A stretch of DNA of 64,000 nucleotides from Solirubrobacterales bacterium (lineage in GTDB: Bacteria > Actinomycetota > Thermoleophilia > Solirubrobacterales > 70-9), in assembly GCA_025936755.1 (NCBI GenBank), contig JAICSS010000009.1:1-64000 (forward strand). The letters run 5' to 3'. How positions within the stretch are numbered: position 1 is the first letter of the stretch; every line of letters begins with the position of its first letter. The notes under the pieces were generated by a model. It worked only from the letters and a program-made list of their open reading frames with translations. It searched no databases and was not told where the DNA came from. The position numbers and the translations under genes were made by a program. This document shows positions 26,559 through 35,050 of the stretch, one piece after another.

Positions 26559-27598
26559 CAGATCGCCGCCCCGCCGCCCGCCCCGGCCTGGGCCTCGAAC
26601 TGCAGGGCCGCGTCCATCCTCGCTTTGCCGCGCGGGTCGAGCGCGTCGCGCAGGGCGTCGCCGACGATGTTCAGGGACAGCACCGTCAGCATGATCATCA
26701 GGCCGGGGAGGATCGCCAGCAGCGGCTGGATCCGCAGCAGGTCGACGCCGACCGTGATCATCGTCCCCCATGACGAGTTGGGCGGCTGCACGCCGGCGCC
26801 GAGGAACGAGAGCCCGGCCTCGAAGAGCATGCTGTTGGCGATCATCAGGGTGAAGAAGACGATCACCGTCGAGGCCAGGTTGGGGAGGATCTCGGTGAAC
26901 ATCACCCGGCCGGGGCTGGCGCCCTGGGCGATCGCCGCCTCGACGAACTCCTTCTCGCTCAACGAGAGGACTTCGCCGCGGATCGGCCGGGCGATGTACG
27001 GCACGGTGAAGATGCTGATGATCAGGATCGGGTTCCAGAGCGAACCGCTGGACAGTTCCAGCGAGCCGATCTTCAGCCCTCCCACGGCCAGGGCGATACC
27101 GACCGCGAGCCCGATCAGGAAGACCGGGAGGGACCAGATCACGTCCAGCGTGCGGGCGATCAGGCTGTCGACCCAGCCGCCGAAGTATCCGGAGAGCAGG
27201 CCGAGGACGATCGCGAGGAGGGTGGCGAACAGAGCGGCGCTGATCCCGATCAGCAGCGAGGTCCGCCCGCCGTACATCAGCCGCACCATCTCGTCGCGGC
27301 CGAGGCGGCTGTCGGCGCCGAGGAAGAACTTGCCGCCGGCGCCGAACCACTGCGGGCCGATCGGTTTCCCTTCGACCGAGACGACGTCCTTCTGTTCGCC
27401 GTCGACGGTGATCTGTTCGACCGTGTGCTCCTCGTTGGGACCGGTGTCGGCGACGTGGTTCGCCCACAGCGGCGCCGCCAGGACGAAGACGACGATCAGC
27501 CCGAATAGCCCGAGGAAGGCGACCGCGAGGCGGTTGCGCAGGAACCGCCGCAGAGCGAGGGACCAGGGCCCTCGCTCTGCGCTCGGCTCCGTGGACAC
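26558..27598 (-). CDS. oppC: Oligopeptide ABC permease OppC/DppC
   Basis: 346 residues. An N-terminal cytoplasmic segment and TM1 (about 22-44) are followed by a ~70-residue outside loop longer than usual, then five TM helices and the EAA loop [21 protein letters not shown]. Start is a GTG at 27598 after a GAGCAG-type site; the frame stays open upstream, but only this start gives an OppC N-terminus. A perfect 13-bp hairpin (27549-27581) falls in the first codons. Confidence 0.92.
   Translation of the reverse strand: MSTEPSAERGPWSLALRRFLRNRLAVAFLGLFGLIVVFVLAAPLWANHVADTGPNEEHTVEQITVDGEQKDVVSVEGKPIGPQWFGAGGKFFLGADSRLGRDEMVRLMYGGRTSLLIGISAALFATLLAIVLGLLSGYFGGWVDSLIARTLDVIWSLPVFLIGLAVGIALAVGGLKIGSLELSSGSLWNPILIISIFTVPYIARPIRGEVLSLSEKEFVEAAIAQGASPGRVMFTEILPNLASTVIVFFTLMIANSMLFEAGLSFLGAGVQPPNSSWGTMITVGVDLLRIQPLLAILPGLMIMLTVLSLNIVGDALRDALDPRGKARMDAALQFEAQAGAGGGAAI
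27549..27581. repeat. Short palindrome in the 5' codons of oppC
   Basis: Perfect 13-bp arms CGCAGAGCGAGGG (27549-27561) and CCCTCGCTCTGCG (27569-27581) with a 7-nt loop, inside codons 6-17 of oppC. In mRNA it would form a stable hairpin just after the start codon and could damp translation of the permease genes relative to the binding protein upstream. Confidence 0.7.
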
Positions 27599-27621
27599 GT
27601 GCTCCTTCTGCCCCTCGCGCG

Positions 27622-29280
27622 CTACTTGAATTCGAAGCTGCTCAGGTAGTGGCCGAAGGTCGGGTTGAAGATCACGCTTTCGAGGTCGATTTCGTCGGAG
27701 ACGAAGGTCGACAGCGTCCGCGTCCCGTACGGCGCCCAGGGAGCCTGTTTCATGGTTTCTTCGTCCAGTTCGGCGTAGGCCGCTTCCTGTTCGGGCCCGA
27801 GCTGTTCTTCGCCGAGCTTCGCGATCTTCTCGTTGATCGCCGGGTCGTCGAGTTCGGCGAAGTTGCCGTTGTTGGTCTGCAGGATGCTTTCCCCGGCCAG
27901 CAGCGGCTGGAAGAAGTCGTTCGGATGCGGGTAGTCCTGGAACCAGTCGGCCCACCCGGCGTCGAGTTCGGGCGTCGACTGGTTGCCGATCACCGTGAAG
28001 TAGTTGTCGGCGTTGATCTGTTTCAGCGTCGTCTTGAAGCCGAGTTCCTTCAGCACCTCGTTGAAGTATTCGCCCGCTTCGTTGTTGGGGCTTTCGGTGT
28101 CGGTCCAGACGGTGATGTCCATGTCCGAGGGGTTGGCTTCCTTCATCAGTTCTTCGGCCTTGCCCATGTCATGGGGATACAGTTCGAACTGTTCGTAGCC
28201 GGGCATCCCCGGCGGCAGGATCTGCTGGGTGGACTTGATCTGGCCGGCATAGATCCTTTCCAGCGCTTTCGCGTCGACCGCGTAGTTGACCGCCTGCCGG
28301 ACCTTGACGTCGTCGAACGGCGGCCGGTTCACGTTCATCCAGAAGTAGTAGGTGCTGATCGTCGGCTCGACCCGGAACTGGCTGCCTTCGAACTTTTCCT
28401 TGACTTCGGCGTAGCGCGAGGCCGGCGGCGGGTTCTGCATCCACTGGTAGGTGCCCTTTTCGACGTCGTCGACCTGGGTCTCCGGGTTGCGGATCACCGT
28501 CATCTTGGCGTGGTCGACCACGCCTTCGGGCAGGTCCGGCATCGCCTTGCCGTTGGCTTTGGCCCAATAGGGATTGCGCTCGTATTCCCAGCCCTTGCCC
28601 GGCTGCGACTTGGTGATCATGTACGGCCCGGTGGCGGGGGGCGGGTTGGCCGAGAGGTCTTCGATCGGGGTGTCCTTCGGCAGCGGCGCCACGAACATCA
28701 GCCCGAGCTCGTTGGTGAAGGTGCCTCGCGGCGCTTTCAGGTTGATGACGATTTCGCCGGTCTTGTCGTTGGCCTTGATCCCCGAGATCGGGCCCTGTTT
28801 CGTTTCGGCGAACTTTTCCGCGCCTTCGATCGAGAGGTAGAAGGGCGAGCCGCCGGAGTTGAGCTGGATCATCCGTTCGACCGCGAAGGGGAAGTCGGAG
28901 GCTTTGACCGGGGTCCCGTCGGAGTATTTGAGCCCGGGGCGGAGGAAGAGGGTGTAGGTCTTGCCGCCGTTGCTGATCTTCGGCAGTTCTTTCGCCAGGC
29001 CCGGGATGACTTCGCTGCCTTCGGCGCCGTTGGCGTGCTTGTAGGTGAGCAGCGGGACGTAGACGTCCGCCATCGCCGTCCACCCTTCGGCCGTGTAGGA
29101 GAGCGCCGGGTCCAGGTAATCGGGGAAGGAGGCGTAGGTCCCGTTCAGGGTCCCGCCTTTCTGGCCGCCACCGCCACCGCCGCCGGAGGTTTCACCGCCG
29201 CCGCCCCCGCAGGAGGCCAATCCAACCGCCGCGACCGCTGCAAGGACCAGAACCGCGATGAGTGCTCCTAGCTTCTTCAA
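27622..29280 (-). CDS. Oligopeptide-type ABC substrate-binding lipoprotein (SBP family 5)
   Basis: 552 residues. Lipoprotein signal with lipobox L-A-S-C (~Cys24), followed by a glycine-rich tether (two G5-7 runs) and a family-5 binding fold (GGTLNGTYASFPDYLDPALSY start; late DVKVRQAVNYAVD hallmark). First gene of the opp operon after the MFS exporter, whose stop it overlaps by four bases. It uses GAA/TTC-type codons and GTT/TTT at the third position more than its neighbours, giving a slightly lower local GC. Peptide, nickel or glycoside ligands are possible; peptides are most likely. Confidence 0.93.
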   Translation of the reverse strand: MKKLGALIAVLVLAAVAAVGLASCGGGGGETSGGGGGGGQKGGTLNGTYASFPDYLDPALSYTAEGWTAMADVYVPLLTYKHANGAEGSEVIPGLAKELPKISNGGKTYTLFLRPGLKYSDGTPVKASDFPFAVERMIQLNSGGSPFYLSIEGAEKFAETKQGPISGIKANDKTGEIVINLKAPRGTFTNELGLMFVAPLPKDTPIEDLSANPPPATGPYMITKSQPGKGWEYERNPYWAKANGKAMPDLPEGVVDHAKMTVIRNPETQVDDVEKGTYQWMQNPPPASRYAEVKEKFEGSQFRVEPTISTYYFWMNVNRPPFDDVKVRQAVNYAVDAKALERIYAGQIKSTQQILPPGMPGYEQFELYPHDMGKAEELMKEANPSDMDITVWTDTESPNNEAGEYFNEVLKELGFKTTLKQINADNYFTVIGNQSTPELDAGWADWFQDYPHPNDFFQPLLAGESILQTNNGNFAELDDPAINEKIAKLGEEQLGPEQEAAYAELDEETMKQAPWAPYGTRTLSTFVSDEIDLESVIFNPTFGHYLSSFEFK

Positions 29281-30581
29281 CGCATCTCCTCCGATTTGAG
29301 ATTGCCCATGGGCGCGGGGATCAACTCCACCACAACGTCGTCATGGCCGTCAAGCGACGGCTTTACGGATATTTCGCGGCTTTCCAGCCATTTCCCCCTC
29401 AACAGCGGCCCCATCACGACAACTATGGCCACTACCCCGACCCCCGCGACGAGAAACGTCAGCCGGGGGCTGGCGAGGGCGGCGACTATGCCGCCGAGGG
29501 CGAAGCCGACGCCCGGCATCGCCGCGCCGATCGACTCGAGCACGCTCATCACCCGTGCCTGCATTGATTCCGCCGTCAGCTCCTGCACGGCGCTGATCGC
29601 CGTCACCCACTGAATCCCGTTGCCGGCGCCGCCGACCACCGAGACCGCGCAGGCGACCGCGAGGGTCGGCGCGACGGCCAGCCCCAGGTACCCGGCGCCC
29701 ACGGCGAGGGTGCTGAACAGCAGCAGCAGCGCCAGCGAGGCCTGGCGGAGGCGGGCGAAGAGGAGGCCGCCGAGGACCATCCCGACCCCCCAGCTCGCGA
29801 GCATGACGCCGTAGCCGGTGTCGTTGGACCCCAGCGTCTCCTTCACGTAGATCACCTCGACCGGGAGCACGGCGGCGAAGAAGACGAAGGCCAGGCCCTG
29901 GGCGAGGAGCAGGCGGCGCAGGGTCGTCTGCTCGCGGATGTAGGAGAGGCCGGCACGAACGCGGTCCCGCATCCGGCCGGGTTCGGGCTCGGCCTGCGGC
30001 ATCGTCCCGGCCGTGAAGAGGACCCAGGCGACCGCGTAGAAGGACACGGCGTCCAGCAGCAGCGCCGACTGCACCCCGAAGCCGGCGACGACGAGGCCGG
30101 CGAGGGCCGGGCCCACCGCCGCCCCGCCGGTGAAGAAGACGTTGAGGATCGCGTTGCCGGCCCGCAGTTCCCCCCTCGGTTCGAGCGCGGTGGCGACGAC
30201 CGCCCGGGTGAGGGCGCGGCCGGACAGGGCGAGGGCGCCGTCGACCGCGGCGAGGAGGACCACCGCCGCCAGCGAGAAGTGGTCGACGAGCAGGGCGAGT
30301 CCGCCGAAGGCCGCCGCCTCGCCGCAATAGATGACCGGAAGCGCAAACCGAGGCGGCGGCCTCTCCGCGTGGGCGACGAGGACGGGGGCGAAAAGAGCCG
30401 GGAGGAAGCGGGTTCCGAGGAAGAGCGCCGCCGTCGCCAGGGCGCTCTCGGTGCGGTCGAAGACGAGGACCGAGAGGGCGATGATCCCCATCCAGTCTCC
30501 CAGCTCGTTCAGCGCGTAGGACGCGGCGAGCCGCCGGAAGAGGGGCTGGCGGAGGGGGGCGGTTAGGCGTGGGCTGGTCAT
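29277..30581 (-). CDS. MFS transporter (MFS_3/EntS-like exporter)
   Basis: 434 residues, 12 TM helices, starting with the LFRRLAASYALNELGDWMGIIALSVLVF pattern seen in EntS-like and macrolide-type MFS exporters (hallmark N-E-L-G-D-W in TM1). The ATG at 30581 lies next to an AT-rich region with two CACAA-repeats. Its stop overlaps the start of the opp binding protein, so it may be the first gene of that operon, or the opp genes may have their own promoter inside it. Substrate unknown. Confidence 0.9.
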   Translation of the reverse strand: MTSPRLTAPLRQPLFRRLAASYALNELGDWMGIIALSVLVFDRTESALATAALFLGTRFLPALFAPVLVAHAERPPPRFALPVIYCGEAAAFGGLALLVDHFSLAAVVLLAAVDGALALSGRALTRAVVATALEPRGELRAGNAILNVFFTGGAAVGPALAGLVVAGFGVQSALLLDAVSFYAVAWVLFTAGTMPQAEPEPGRMRDRVRAGLSYIREQTTLRRLLLAQGLAFVFFAAVLPVEVIYVKETLGSNDTGYGVMLASWGVGMVLGGLLFARLRQASLALLLLFSTLAVGAGYLGLAVAPTLAVACAVSVVGGAGNGIQWVTAISAVQELTAESMQARVMSVLESIGAAMPGVGFALGGIVAALASPRLTFLVAGVGVVAIVVVMGPLLRGKWLESREISVKPSLDGHDDVVVELIPAPMGNLKSEEMR

Positions 30582-30610
30582 GAGTGGCCGGGCGTATTAC
30601 TGCATTTCTG

Positions 30611-30640
30611 CACAACTTTTCCTGCAGATGCACAAGTTTC
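30611..30640. promoter_or_regulatory. Candidate operator: CACAA direct repeats upstream of the MFS gene
   Basis: CACAACTTTTC (30611-30621) and CACAAGTTTC (30631-30640) are in the same orientation, 20 bp apart, 30-60 bp upstream of the MFS start. The second is identical to the 10-mer overlapping the tetR start at 11236. Confidence 0.5.
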
Positions 30641-30686
30641 GAACAAGCTGTGCTACAAAGTGACCAGCAATTGAGGAGTTTCCACG

Positions 30687-30755
30687 ATGCAGCGCACAAG
30701 GTTGCGGGCTTCAACGACTACGGAAGGGGCAGAGAACATGGGCTTTCGTCACTAA
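30687..30755 (+). CDS. Candidate 22-residue peptide ORF
   Basis: ATG at 30687 to TAA at 30753-30755, preceded by GAGGAG eight bases upstream, one of the best-spaced ribosome sites in the window. The product starts M-Q-R-T-R-L-R, has a Thr run, and ends G-F-R-H; no hydrophobic segment. Two hairpins follow (GCAGACC/GGTCTGC at 30775-30800 and the strong one at 30812-30840). It could be a leader peptide, a peptide signal, a RiPP-like precursor or chance. No maturation gene is adjacent. Confidence 0.35.
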   Translation: MQRTRLRASTTTEGAENMGFRH

Positions 30756-30811
30756 GCATTCCAAGAGTTTCAGCGCAGACCGAATGATCGTGAGGTCTGC
30801 ACCAGTCTTCT

Positions 30812-30840
30812 GAAGGGCGCCCTGGATGGGGGCGCCCTTC
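30812..30840 (+). terminator. Terminator-like hairpin after the peptide ORF
   Basis: Perfect 10-bp stem GAAGGGCGCC/GGCGCCCTTC with a 9-nt loop, 57 nt after the peptide stop. No T tract; the following bases are GTCGTTCC. Confidence 0.55.
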
Positions 30841-31079
30841 GTCGTTCCGGGGCCGGTTCCCCCCTCCGCGGGGCCTGGGGGGGCCGGCGATTCGAGTTTG
30901 GGCGAATTTGGCCATCTGGCTAAAGGTCTTGCCGATCATTTGGCAACCGGTCTAACTTTGGAGTTCCCAAACATCGCGAAACCGCTTTTGAGCGGTCGCG
31001 CAGGGAAAAGGAGCCCCCCCGGGAAAGAGGTAGGCCGGGGTTTCGCCCGAGTTCCCGAGTCGACGAATTCAAATCAGAG
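30841..31079 (+). other. Long untranslated leader upstream of the HD-GYP gene, candidate structured RNA
   Basis: About 240 bp with no plausible gene before the start at 31080. It contains a TTGCC/GGCAA hairpin (30929-30946), a 10-bp hairpin CGCG-aa-ACCGCT/AGCGGT-CGCG (30975-31000) and a following GGGAAAAGGAGCC...GGTAGGCCGGGG stretch. The end resembles in part the GGTAGG...CGGGGTT tail of c-di-GMP-I riboswitches, but the conserved core is not convincingly present, so I call no riboswitch class. Confidence 0.35.
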
Positions 31080-32477
31080 ATGGCCCAAACTCGCCCCACC
31101 CGCACCGCGATCGCCCTCATGGCGCTGGCGTTGGCGCTGACCGCCGCCGGCGCCGTCTGGGACGCCCCCAAAAGCGAATGGGACCTCGGCTTCTTCGCCG
31201 TCCTCCTCGCCTTCTCGATCTTCAGCGATCTCACCGCCGTCTCCACCGAGTCGAAGCTGAAGATCTCCGGCAGCTTCCTGGCGCTGGTGATCGCGATGGT
31301 CTTCCTCGGCGGCACGCCGGCGGCGATCATCGGCGTCGCCACGATCCTCACCGGCTGGCTGCGCTGGCGCGACGAGTGGCACTACCTGTTGAACAACATC
31401 CTCACCTACGCGCTCTTCCCGCTCGTCGGCGGCATCGCCTTCCACGAGGGGATCGTCGCGCTCGGCCTCACGCCCTCGGAATCCTGGTTCTACCTCTGCG
31501 TCTTCGGCCTCTTCCAGCTCGCCCTGGCGATCAACTTCGTGATGATCGCCAGCTACGGCTGCTACGTCGAGCGCTCCTCCTTCTCGACCAAGCTCAAGGT
31601 GCTGCCGCCGGTGCTGCCATCGGAGTTCGCGAGCGCGATGCTCGCGGTTGCGGTCGCCTACATCTACTACGAGATCGGCCTCGCCTCGATCGCCCTCTTC
31701 GGCGTCGTCCTCGTCACCTTCCAGTACCTGCTCGGCCAGCTCCTGCTCTCCCAGCAGCGCGCCGGCGAGCTGGAGCTGCGCAGCAAGCAGCTGGCCAGCT
31801 TCCAGGTCGGGATGTTGAGCGCGATGCTGCGCACGCTCGACCTGCGGGACCAGATGACCGCCCGCCACAGCGCCGCCGTGGCCCGCTACTCGCGGGCGAT
31901 CGCCCAGCGGGCCGGCTACTCGCGTCGCGAGGAGGAGCTCGTCCACATCGCCGCGCTGCTCCACGACATCGGCAAGTTCATCCTTCCCGACCGCATCCTC
32001 AAGGCGAACGTGCCGCTCACCGACGAGGACTGGATGCTGATCAAGCGCCATCCGCAGCAGGGCGCCCGCGTCGTCTCCTCGCTCGACGGCTACGGCCCGG
32101 TGGCGGAGATCATCCTCGCCCACCACGAGCGGATCGACGGCAAGGGCTATCCCCGCGGCCTCGCCGGGGACGAAATCCCGGAGCTGGCGCGGATCATCTC
32201 CGTCGCCGACACCTACGACGTGATGACCGCCCGTGACTCCTACCGGACGCCGATGTCCAGCTACGACGCGATCGTCGAGCTGCGCCGCGTCGCCGGCAAA
32301 CAGCTCGACGCCCGCTTCGTCGAGATCTTCGTCGAGCTGCTCGAGGGCAAGGACGTCTCCTTCCAGCACGGCGAGGACGCCGACTTCGAGAAAGAGCTGG
32401 CGCTGGAGGCGCGGATCGAAGAGACCGCCAGCCCCGGCGGCGAGGCCAGCCGCTTCCAAGTCGCCGGCGTCAACTAG
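31080..32477 (+). CDS. Membrane-bound HD-GYP domain protein (likely c-di-GMP phosphodiesterase)
   Basis: 465 residues. About seven TM helices occupy residues 8-225, then a linker helix and the HD-GYP domain (about 245-425). The metal motifs HDIGK and HHERIDGKGYP (the GYP signature) are intact, so hydrolysis of c-di-GMP is expected. The N-terminal membrane part is a putative sensor of unknown ligand. It has a leader of over 200 nt. The PilZ glycosyltransferase at 8258 is a possible distant target. ATG at 31080. Confidence 0.92.
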   Translation: MAQTRPTRTAIALMALALALTAAGAVWDAPKSEWDLGFFAVLLAFSIFSDLTAVSTESKLKISGSFLALVIAMVFLGGTPAAIIGVATILTGWLRWRDEWHYLLNNILTYALFPLVGGIAFHEGIVALGLTPSESWFYLCVFGLFQLALAINFVMIASYGCYVERSSFSTKLKVLPPVLPSEFASAMLAVAVAYIYYEIGLASIALFGVVLVTFQYLLGQLLLSQQRAGELELRSKQLASFQVGMLSAMLRTLDLRDQMTARHSAAVARYSRAIAQRAGYSRREEELVHIAALLHDIGKFILPDRILKANVPLTDEDWMLIKRHPQQGARVVSSLDGYGPVAEIILAHHERIDGKGYPRGLAGDEIPELARIISVADTYDVMTARDSYRTPMSSYDAIVELRRVAGKQLDARFVEIFVELLEGKDVSFQHGEDADFEKELALEARIEETASPGGEASRFQVAGVN

Positions 32478-32516
32478 CGCCTATCCGGAGACCCGAGCCG
32501 GTAGCGTTGCGCGGGC

Positions 32517-33551
32517 ATGCGCGCCGTCACTTTCCAGGCACCCGAGCAGGTGCGGGTAGAGGAGAAGGCCGATCCCGAGATCGCGGCCGGCGACGACGTC
32601 CTCGTCCGGGTCGAGGCGAGCGGTATCTGCGGCTCCGACCTCCACATCTACCACGGCCGGGTCCCGGTCGAGCCCGGCTTCACGATCGGGCACGAGTTCG
32701 TCGGCACCGTCCTCGCCGCGGGGGACGAGGTCGAACGGGTGGCGGTCGGCGACCGCGTCCTCGGCACCTTCCACACCGCCTGCGCCACCTGCGCCTCCTG
32801 CCTGCGCGGCGACTACCACCGCTGCCGCAGCGGCCAGACCTTCGGCCACGGCGCCAACCTCGGCGACCTCCAGGGCGCCCAGGCGGAGCTGCTGCTGGTG
32901 CCGCGGGCGAACCTGACCCTGCGCCGGGTGCCGGAGGGGATGTCGGCCGACGTCGCCCTCTTCGCCGGCGACGTGATGGGGACCGGCTACCACGCCGTCG
33001 CCCATGCGGAGATGAAGGCCGGCGACACCGTCGCCGTGCTCGGCCTCGGGCCGGTCGGCCTCTGCGCGGTCCAGGCCGCCGTCGCCGGCGGCGCCGTCGA
33101 GGTCTTCGCGGTCGACACCGTCGAGGAACGGCTGGCGATGGCCGAGCGCTTCGGGGCGACCCCGCTGCACCTGACCGAGGCGGACCCGAAGAGAGCGGTG
33201 CGGGCCGCGACCGAAGGGCTGGGGGTCGACGTCGTCGTCGACGCCGTCGGCGACCCGGGGCCCCTGGCGCTTGCCGTCAGCCTCGCCCGCGACGCCGGGA
33301 CCGTCTCCGGGATCGGCGCCTACGCCGGCAAGGGCGAGGTGCCGCTCGGGCTCGCCTGGCTGAAGGGCCTGCAGCTGCGGTTGGGGCTGGCCAACGTGAT
33401 CGCCCACGTCGATCGGGTGCTGGCGCTGATGGAGGCGGGCAAGCTCGATCCCTCGCCGCTGGTCACCCACCACATGCCGCTCGACCGAGCTGGCGAGGCC
33501 TATGAGATCTACGACCGGCGCGAAGCGCTGAAGATCGTCCTGACGCCGTAG
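32517..33551 (+). CDS. Zinc-dependent alcohol dehydrogenase (MDR superfamily)
   Basis: 344 residues. Catalytic zinc ligands Cys38 (GICGSD), His59-Glu60 (GHE); structural zinc cysteines Cys89, Cys92, Cys95 and Cys103; Rossmann motif GLGPVGL at about 175. This is the sorbitol/threonine/formaldehyde-type MDR family, NAD(P)-dependent oxidation of an alcohol. ATG at 32517, 39 bp after the HD-GYP stop; it may be co-transcribed or have its own promoter in the gap. The substrate cannot be told. Confidence 0.92.
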   Translation: MRAVTFQAPEQVRVEEKADPEIAAGDDVLVRVEASGICGSDLHIYHGRVPVEPGFTIGHEFVGTVLAAGDEVERVAVGDRVLGTFHTACATCASCLRGDYHRCRSGQTFGHGANLGDLQGAQAELLLVPRANLTLRRVPEGMSADVALFAGDVMGTGYHAVAHAEMKAGDTVAVLGLGPVGLCAVQAAVAGGAVEVFAVDTVEERLAMAERFGATPLHLTEADPKRAVRAATEGLGVDVVVDAVGDPGPLALAVSLARDAGTVSGIGAYAGKGEVPLGLAWLKGLQLRLGLANVIAHVDRVLALMEAGKLDPSPLVTHHMPLDRAGEAYEIYDRREALKIVLTP

Positions 33552-33559
33552 GAGACGGA

Positions 33560-33614
33560 CTGTGTCAGTTGACTGGCACAGAGGAGCGAGATACTGTGCG
33601 GCTCAGTGGCACAG
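33560..33614. promoter_or_regulatory. Two tandem palindromes at the gntR start
   Basis: CTGTGTCAG...CTGGCACAG (33560-33581, one mismatch) and CTGTGC...GCACAG (33594-33614, perfect 6-bp arms), centres 33 bp apart. The second covers the GTG start at 33606. Strong candidates for autoregulatory GntR operators controlling the gntR-yrbE-yrbE operon. Confidence 0.65.
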
Positions 33615-34262
33615 CTGGAGGCGAACCCCTTCAAGATCGACCCGGCCGACGAGCTGCCGGTCGGGCTGCAGCTGGGCTGGCGGCTGCGGGCGCTGATCCG
33701 GACCGGTGAGCTGGCGGCCGGCGAGCGGTTGCCCAGCTTCCGCCAGCTCGCCGAGTGGGCAGGGGTGAACGTCGGCACCGTGCGCTCGGTTTACGACGCG
33801 CTCGAGATCGATGGCCTGGTCGTCACCCGTCACGGGCAGGGGACCTTCGTCGCCGAGGGGGTGGAGGCCGCTCCGCAGCTCGAAGAGATCGCCGCCGAGG
33901 CGCTGCGGCAGGCGAGCGAGGCGGGGCTCGGCCCGCGCGACCTGGCGATCGTGGCGATGACCTGCGCCAGCCTGCCCGAGGAGAGCGAAACGCTGGAGGT
34001 GCGGCAGGAGCTGCGCCGGCAGATCGCCCGGCTCGAGGCCGAGCTGGCGAGCTATACGCGCCACCTCCAGGAGGGCCTGGCGACGGCGCCGGAGCGGGCG
34101 GTCGCCCACGTCGCCGGGGTGGAGGAGCTGGAGGAGACGCGCGACACGCTGATCGCGCAGCTGGCGGCGGCGCAGCGGCAGAGCGAGCAGGCGGTGCGGC
34201 GGCGAGCCAACAGCCGCGGCCCCCTGGGCAGGGCGATGAGCCGGTGGCGGGCGAAGCGATGA
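33606..34262 (+). CDS. GntR-family transcriptional regulator (YtrA-like)
   Basis: 218 residues. Winged HTH at about 15-82 (GLQLGWRLRALIRTGEL, SFRQLAEWAGVNVGTVRSVYDAL), then a C-terminal helical region rich in Glu/Arg/Ala (about 115-200) likely to form a coiled coil, without an FCD or UTRA domain. GTG start at 33606 within an inverted repeat. It overlaps the first yrbE by four bases (ATGA), so it is the operon's own regulator. Confidence 0.88.
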   Translation: MAQLEANPFKIDPADELPVGLQLGWRLRALIRTGELAAGERLPSFRQLAEWAGVNVGTVRSVYDALEIDGLVVTRHGQGTFVAEGVEAAPQLEEIAAEALRQASEAGLGPRDLAIVAMTCASLPEESETLEVRQELRRQIARLEAELASYTRHLQEGLATAPERAVAHVAGVEELEETRDTLIAQLAAAQRQSEQAVRRRANSRGPLGRAMSRWRAKR

Positions 34263-35050
34263 CCCGCGGGCTGCTGCCCGTCAAGAACGTCTTCGAGCAG
34301 GTGGGGGTGATGATGATCCTCACCGTCAGGACGCTGATCTCGGCGGTGAGGCCGCCCTACCCCTATGGCGAGGAGCTCGTCTGGCAGTTTCTCTTCGTCC
34401 TGCGGCTTTCGTGGTTCCCGCTTCTGGTCTCGACCTTCGCGCTCAACCTCGGTGCGCCCGGGCTGCAGGCGGCGGGGATTCTCTCCCTGTTCGGCGCCCT
34501 CGACCGGCTCGGCGGCTTCTTCGTCGTGATCGCGGTCCGCTGGATCGGCCCCCTGGTCACCGCGGTCGTGGTGGCGGGGGTGGCGGGCACCGCGATCACC
34601 GCCGATTTGGGAGCCCGGAAGATCCGCGAGGAGCTCGACGCCCTCCAGGTCCTCGGCGTCGACCCGGTGAAGAACCTGGTGGTGCCGCGGTTCCTGGCGC
34701 TGATGATCGTCACCGGGCTGTTGGACATCTTCGCCTGCGTGATGGGGCTCGCCGCGGGCATCGCCGCCGAGCTCCTCTATCACCAGCCGCTCGGCGGCTT
34801 CTTCGCGACGCTCTTCACCAACGCCACGATCACCGACCTCTGGTCTTCGGTCCTGATGTGCACCCTGTTCGGGGCCATCGTCGCCGTCGTCTGCTCCTAC
34901 AAAGGGATGTCGGCGTCGGGCGGGGCCGCCGGGGTCGGCCGCGCGGTCAACCAGGCGGTCGTGATCTCGCTCGTCGCCGTCTTCTTCTTCCAGTTCGTCG
35001 TCAGCTCGGTTCTCTTCGCCACCCACCCCGAACTGCAGGCGATCCGGTGA
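34259..35050 (+). CDS. MlaE/YrbE-type lipid transporter permease (first of pair)
   Basis: 263 residues, about 5-6 TM helices, with the MlaE hallmark motif near the middle (AGVAGTAITADLGARKIREELDALQVLGVDP; key part E-E-L-D-A-L-x-V-L-G-V-D-P). In actinobacteria such pairs (YrbEA, YrbEB) form the channel of Mce lipid importers. The start overlaps the gntR stop; its stop overlaps the next start. No mce or Mkl-type ATPase gene follows. Confidence 0.92.
   Translation: MTRGLLPVKNVFEQVGVMMILTVRTLISAVRPPYPYGEELVWQFLFVLRLSWFPLLVSTFALNLGAPGLQAAGILSLFGALDRLGGFFVVIAVRWIGPLVTAVVVAGVAGTAITADLGARKIREELDALQVLGVDPVKNLVVPRFLALMIVTGLLDIFACVMGLAAGIAAELLYHQPLGGFFATLFTNATITDLWSSVLMCTLFGAIVAVVCSYKGMSASGGAAGVGRAVNQAVVISLVAVFFFQFVVSSVLFATHPELQAIR

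Noticed and set aside
30584-30787. 67-codon plus-strand frame upstream of the small peptide
   Set aside because: No ribosome site and no conserved features; the shorter ORF at 30687 in another frame has the strong ribosome site.
30921-30936. TAAAG and GCCGAT as a sigma-28 promoter before the HD-GYP gene
   Set aside because: The two elements are only 5 bases apart, far short of the 14 needed between TAAAG and GCCGATAA.
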